From the NCBI GenBank assembly GCA_028699715.1, contig JAQVUC010000002.1:1-17558 (forward strand): a DNA stretch of 17,558 nt, written 5' to 3'. The translations under genes were made by a program, and so were the position numbers. Within the stretch, counting starts at the first letter, position 1. Each line of letters opens with the position of its first letter. Shown one piece after another: positions 15,200 to 17,558 of the stretch. The DNA comes from Anaerolineaceae bacterium. GTDB lineage: Bacteria > Chloroflexota > Anaerolineae > Anaerolineales > Anaerolineaceae. The notes below the pieces were generated by a model, which saw only the letters and a program-made list of their open reading frames with translations, was not told the DNA's origin and did not search any database.

Positions 15200-15205
15200 T
15201 ATAAT
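15200..15205 (+). promoter_or_regulatory. -10 box for the PfkA-fold gene
   Basis: A perfect TATAAT lies 30 bases before the ATG at 15236. The predicted start near 15212 leaves a leader of about 24 bases containing GAGGTG. No strong -35 match is seen. Confidence 0.45.
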
Positions 15206-15226
15206 TAGATTGTTGATGAAAAAAGC

Positions 15227-15232
15227 GAGGTG
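15227..15232 (+). promoter_or_regulatory. Ribosome binding site selecting the ATG at 15236
   Basis: GAGGTG lies three bases before the ATG at 15236 (the GAGG core is five bases away). The in-frame GTG at 15230 overlaps this site, which argues against GTG as the start. Confidence 0.6.
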
Positions 15233-15235
15233 ATT

Positions 15236-16375
15236 ATGGCAAAAACAATTGGTTTACTGACAGCTGGCAGCGATAGCCCGGGTGTGAATGCGGCCATTCG
15301 CGGGTTTGGTAAAGCAGTCTCAAATTTATATGACGTCGAGTTGATTGGTTTTCGGGATGGCTTTTCAGGGCTGGTTGAAAACCGAACGCTTGACCTGCTC
15401 AAAGAAGGTCGCTTATCGGGTATTTTGACCCAGGGCGGGACCATTCTGGGTACCAGCCGGCAGGTCCCGGATGCCATGATTGAAGGCGAGGAGTATGTTG
15501 ATCGAACCCAGGAAGCCATTGATACCTATCACAAGAACGGCTTGGACGCCTTGGTCTGCATAGGTGATAAAGATAGTCAACTGGCAGCCTACAAGCTCAG
15601 CCAGGCAGGTCTCAACATCATCACCATGCCTCGTTCAGCAGAAAACGATATCCCCTTCACGGATAAATGCATTGGATTTGACAGCGCCCGTGAAATTGCC
15701 ACGCAAGCCATTGATCGCTTGCACACCACCGCCAACGCCACTCACCGCATTATGATCGTCGAATTGTTAGGCAGCTGTTCAGGCTGGCTGACCCTGGGCG
15801 CCGGTCTGGCAGCCGGAGCTGATGTGATTTTGGTTCCGGAGATCCCTTACGAATTTGATGTGATCATCCAGGCTATCCAAAATCGGATCGATGCCGGCAG
15901 AAACTTTTCGCTGGTAACAGTGGCTGAAAAAGCCCGTTCGCGTGAATTGGTCGATTTTATGGAGATGGCGGCTCAGAAAAAGGGCGGCTCGCTGGAAGAA
16001 AAAGAAAGAACCTTCGAAAAGATTGAGAATAATTATTCTGCCCAGACCCTTTTACTGGCCAAACGTTTGGGCTCCGCCATCGGGATCGATACTCACATAA
16101 CCATTCTTGGCTCTCTGGTCCGGGGCGGCACACCAACAGCCGCTGACAGATTGCTGGGCACACAATTGGCGGAGTGGAGCGTAAAAATGGTCATGGAAGG
16201 AGCTTTTGGCCGCATGGCCTGCCGCAAAGACGGCTCTATGGCCAGTGTCCACCTGGAGCAGGTGGCTGGTAAAAACAAAACCGTTCCATTGGATCACGGT
16301 TGGATGCGCGGCGCTATCCAGGTGGGCTCCTGCTTGGGCGTTGAAGCTGATTTGCTCAGCGGAGTGGAAGAGTAG
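15236..16375 (+). CDS. 6-phosphofructokinase-fold protein with altered active site
   Basis: The 379-residue protein aligns along its length with PfkA-type phosphofructokinases. Landmarks are TAGSDSPGVNAAIRG (9-23), GGTILGTSR (67-75), IGFDSAREIATQAIDRL, VPEIPY and LVRGGTPTAADR. PFK phosphorylates fructose 6-phosphate with ATP or PPi. Here several residues differ from E. coli PfkA, compared from memory. IGDKDS (109-114) replaces IGGDGS, so Asp103 becomes Lys112. RSAEND (133-138) replaces GTIDND, so catalytic Asp127 becomes Glu136. LLGS replaces MGR (Arg171 becomes Ser180). R243 and H249 become His287 and Ser293. Kept are Arg72, Arg162, Glu222, Arg252 and Asp129 equivalents. It may be a paralogue with changed chemistry or a regulatory pseudoenzyme rather than the cell's main PFK. 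GAGGTG and an upstream TATAAT support the ATG start at 15236. A bidirectional terminator follows. Confidence 0.82.
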   Translation: MAKTIGLLTAGSDSPGVNAAIRGFGKAVSNLYDVELIGFRDGFSGLVENRTLDLLKEGRLSGILTQGGTILGTSRQVPDAMIEGEEYVDRTQEAIDTYHKNGLDALVCIGDKDSQLAAYKLSQAGLNIITMPRSAENDIPFTDKCIGFDSAREIATQAIDRLHTTANATHRIMIVELLGSCSGWLTLGAGLAAGADVILVPEIPYEFDVIIQAIQNRIDAGRNFSLVTVAEKARSRELVDFMEMAAQKKGGSLEEKERTFEKIENNYSAQTLLLAKRLGSAIGIDTHITILGSLVRGGTPTAADRLLGTQLAEWSVKMVMEGAFGRMACRKDGSMASVHLEQVAGKNKTVPLDHGWMRGAIQVGSCLGVEADLLSGVEE

Positions 16376-16404
16376 ACCCTTCGTTCGGTTTCTGCGTTGA
16401 TAAG

Positions 16405-16433
16405 AAAACACTCCTTTCAAAGGAGTGTTTTTT
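16405..16433. terminator. Bidirectional intrinsic terminator between convergent genes
   Basis: AAAACACTCC pairs with GGAGTGTTTT (10 bases) around TTTCAAA, which can itself pair further. T-runs follow on both strands. It serves the PfkA-fold gene on the plus strand and the permease gene ending at 16439 on the minus strand. Confidence 0.9.
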
Positions 16434-16438
16434 GGTGT

Positions 16439-17558
16439 TTATTCGTAACGCAGCGCCTCTACTGGTTCCAGGTTTGCCGCCCGGCTGGCAGGATACCAAC
16501 CGAAGAACAAACCTACCAGAGTTGAAAATAGGGTCGAAAGCAAAATGGCGTTGACTTGCACCAACGGAGTCAGCGGTGTGCCGGAATTGTTGGCGATGAC
16601 CCCGACAACTACGCCCAAAAGCCAGCCCAAGCCGATGCCAATCAGACCGCCAATCAAACTTAACAAAGCCGATTCGGTCAGGAACTGTAGCATGATGTCA
16701 TTTTTGCGCGCTCCCAGGGCTTTACGAAGCCCAATTTCGCGCGTGCGCTCGGTGACCGTCACCAACATAATGTTCATGATGCCGATACCGCCCACCAGAA
16801 GTGAGATGCCGGCAATGCCTGCCAGGAAAATCGTCAGCACGTTGGTAATTGAATTGGCGATGTCCAGGATGTCTTCCTGGTTGGTCAGGGTGAAATCGTT
16901 GGCCTGGCGAGGGGTGAGACGGTGGGTGTCCCGCAGGATTTGCTGGGCCTCATCGATCGCCAATTCAATTGATTGAGAGTTCTGCGCCTGGATGATGATG
17001 TATTGAACCATATCCGGCACTGACTGGCGCACAAGTCTGAGCTGCATGGTTGTAATGGGTAAATACGCCATCATGTCCGGGTTGTTGAATTGGGTTGAGC
17101 CTTTCGCCTTGGTGACACCCACTACGCGGTAGGGGAAATTGTTGATCCTGACCATGCTGCCCACAACGCCCGAGCTTTTTCCGATGAGTTTTTCGGCCAG
17201 TTCTGGCCCTAAAACCACAACCGAGGCCCGGGAATCAATATCCTCGTTGCTGAGGAAAGCCCCTTCTTCGATCTCGATTGCGGAAATCTGAGCGTAATCA
17301 GCGTAACTTCCAAAAATGGAGGTGGAAAGGCTCACATCTGCCAGGGAAAAATTGGCCTGGGTCATCATTACCGGCGTTACCCGGATAATGTGCGGGGCGC
17401 GGGTGCGGTTTGCCAAAGCTTCCGCGTCGGAGATGGTCAGGGGCTTGGGGTTGGTGATTTCGTCTGAACCGCCGCGCATAACATAGATGGTGTTAGTGCC
17501 TATGGATTCAATTTCACCCAAAATGCTGGCTTGCGCCCCGGCGCCGATGGCTAACATG
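16439..17558 (-). CDS. MacB/FtsX-type ABC transporter permease, N-terminus outside the window
   Basis: The frame is open to the window edge. The first visible Met lies in MLAIGAGAQASILGEIESIG, a stretch that in MacB-type permeases immediately follows the first membrane helix, so the start is outside the window. About 372 residues are visible. A MacB-like extracytoplasmic domain (about 20-225) includes IGTNTIYVMRGG and VVVLGPELAEKLIG. Three membrane helices follow at about 235-265, 290-320 and 330-355 of the visible part, with TERTREIGLRKALGA between the first two. The end ASRAANLEPVEALRYE is the classic finish of this family. These permeases work with a separate or fused ATPase and move or act on envelope substrates (drugs, lipoproteins, peptides) rather than importing nutrients. 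The ATPase and any membrane-fusion partner would lie beyond the right edge. Substrate unknown. Confidence 0.9.
   Translation of the reverse strand, partial: MLAIGAGAQASILGEIESIGTNTIYVMRGGSDEITNPKPLTISDAEALANRTRAPHIIRVTPVMMTQANFSLADVSLSTSIFGSYADYAQISAIEIEEGAFLSNEDIDSRASVVVLGPELAEKLIGKSSGVVGSMVRINNFPYRVVGVTKAKGSTQFNNPDMMAYLPITTMQLRLVRQSVPDMVQYIIIQAQNSQSIELAIDEAQQILRDTHRLTPRQANDFTLTNQEDILDIANSITNVLTIFLAGIAGISLLVGGIGIMNIMLVTVTERTREIGLRKALGARKNDIMLQFLTESALLSLIGGLIGIGLGWLLGVVVGVIANNSGTPLTPLVQVNAILLSTLFSTLVGLFFGWYPASRAANLEPVEALRYE

Overview
This window looks like chromosomal DNA from a bacterium of moderate GC content. My best guess is Chloroflexota, class Anaerolineae. That guess rests on an overall impression: lineage-type uncharacterised membrane and secreted proteins, an M20 peptidase with an N-terminal membrane anchor, a MacB-type permease, and promoters with clear TATAAT boxes, some directly abutting start codons. 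No rRNA or marker gene is present to prove it. I see no insertion sequence, phage gene, CRISPR array or origin. All genes are compact, and no gene-free gap exceeds 190 bases.

Layout, left to right. A 5'-truncated protein made of two copies of one domain (3-1310, +) is followed by a DUF4173/DUF4153-like polytopic membrane protein (1496-3157, +) that ends in a perfect terminator. Next is a single-pass membrane protein (3243-4457, +) that resembles glycoside hydrolase family 8 but appears to have lost its catalytic carboxylates. On the minus strand lie a PfkB-type sugar-phosphate kinase (4469-5407), a CbpA-like J-domain co-chaperone (5525-6472) and a PlsC-type acyltransferase (6545-7264). Diverging from PlsC is an MFS efflux protein (7454-8776, +). 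It converges on a minus-strand pair formed by a membrane-anchored HExxH metallopeptidase (9494-10876) and a HAD phosphatase (8787-9485). An M20 peptidase with an acidic tail (10996-12678, -) diverges from an OmpR/BaeS-type two-component system (12812-13504 and 13501-15012, +). A tRNA-Phe(GAA) with its own consensus promoter and terminator follows (15053-15125). Then come a PfkA-fold protein (15236-16375, +) and a 5'-truncated MacB/FtsX-type ABC permease (16439-17558, -).

Working together: only three relations are well supported. The response regulator and kinase overlap by four bases. The metallopeptidase and HAD genes are eight bases apart. The M20 peptidase and the two-component system share one divergent promoter region. 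The rest is mixed housekeeping (co-chaperone, lipid acylation, tRNA) plus envelope functions.

The main point of interest is that three carbohydrate-related proteins keep their fold signatures but have unusual residues at catalytic positions. The PfkA-fold protein carries IGDKDS and RSAEND where IGGDGS and GTIDND are expected. The GH8-like protein has Gln at the acid position and probably Asn at the base position. The PfkB protein has GEGD instead of GAGD and lacks KPN. These comparisons were made from memory of family reference sequences and need a computed alignment.
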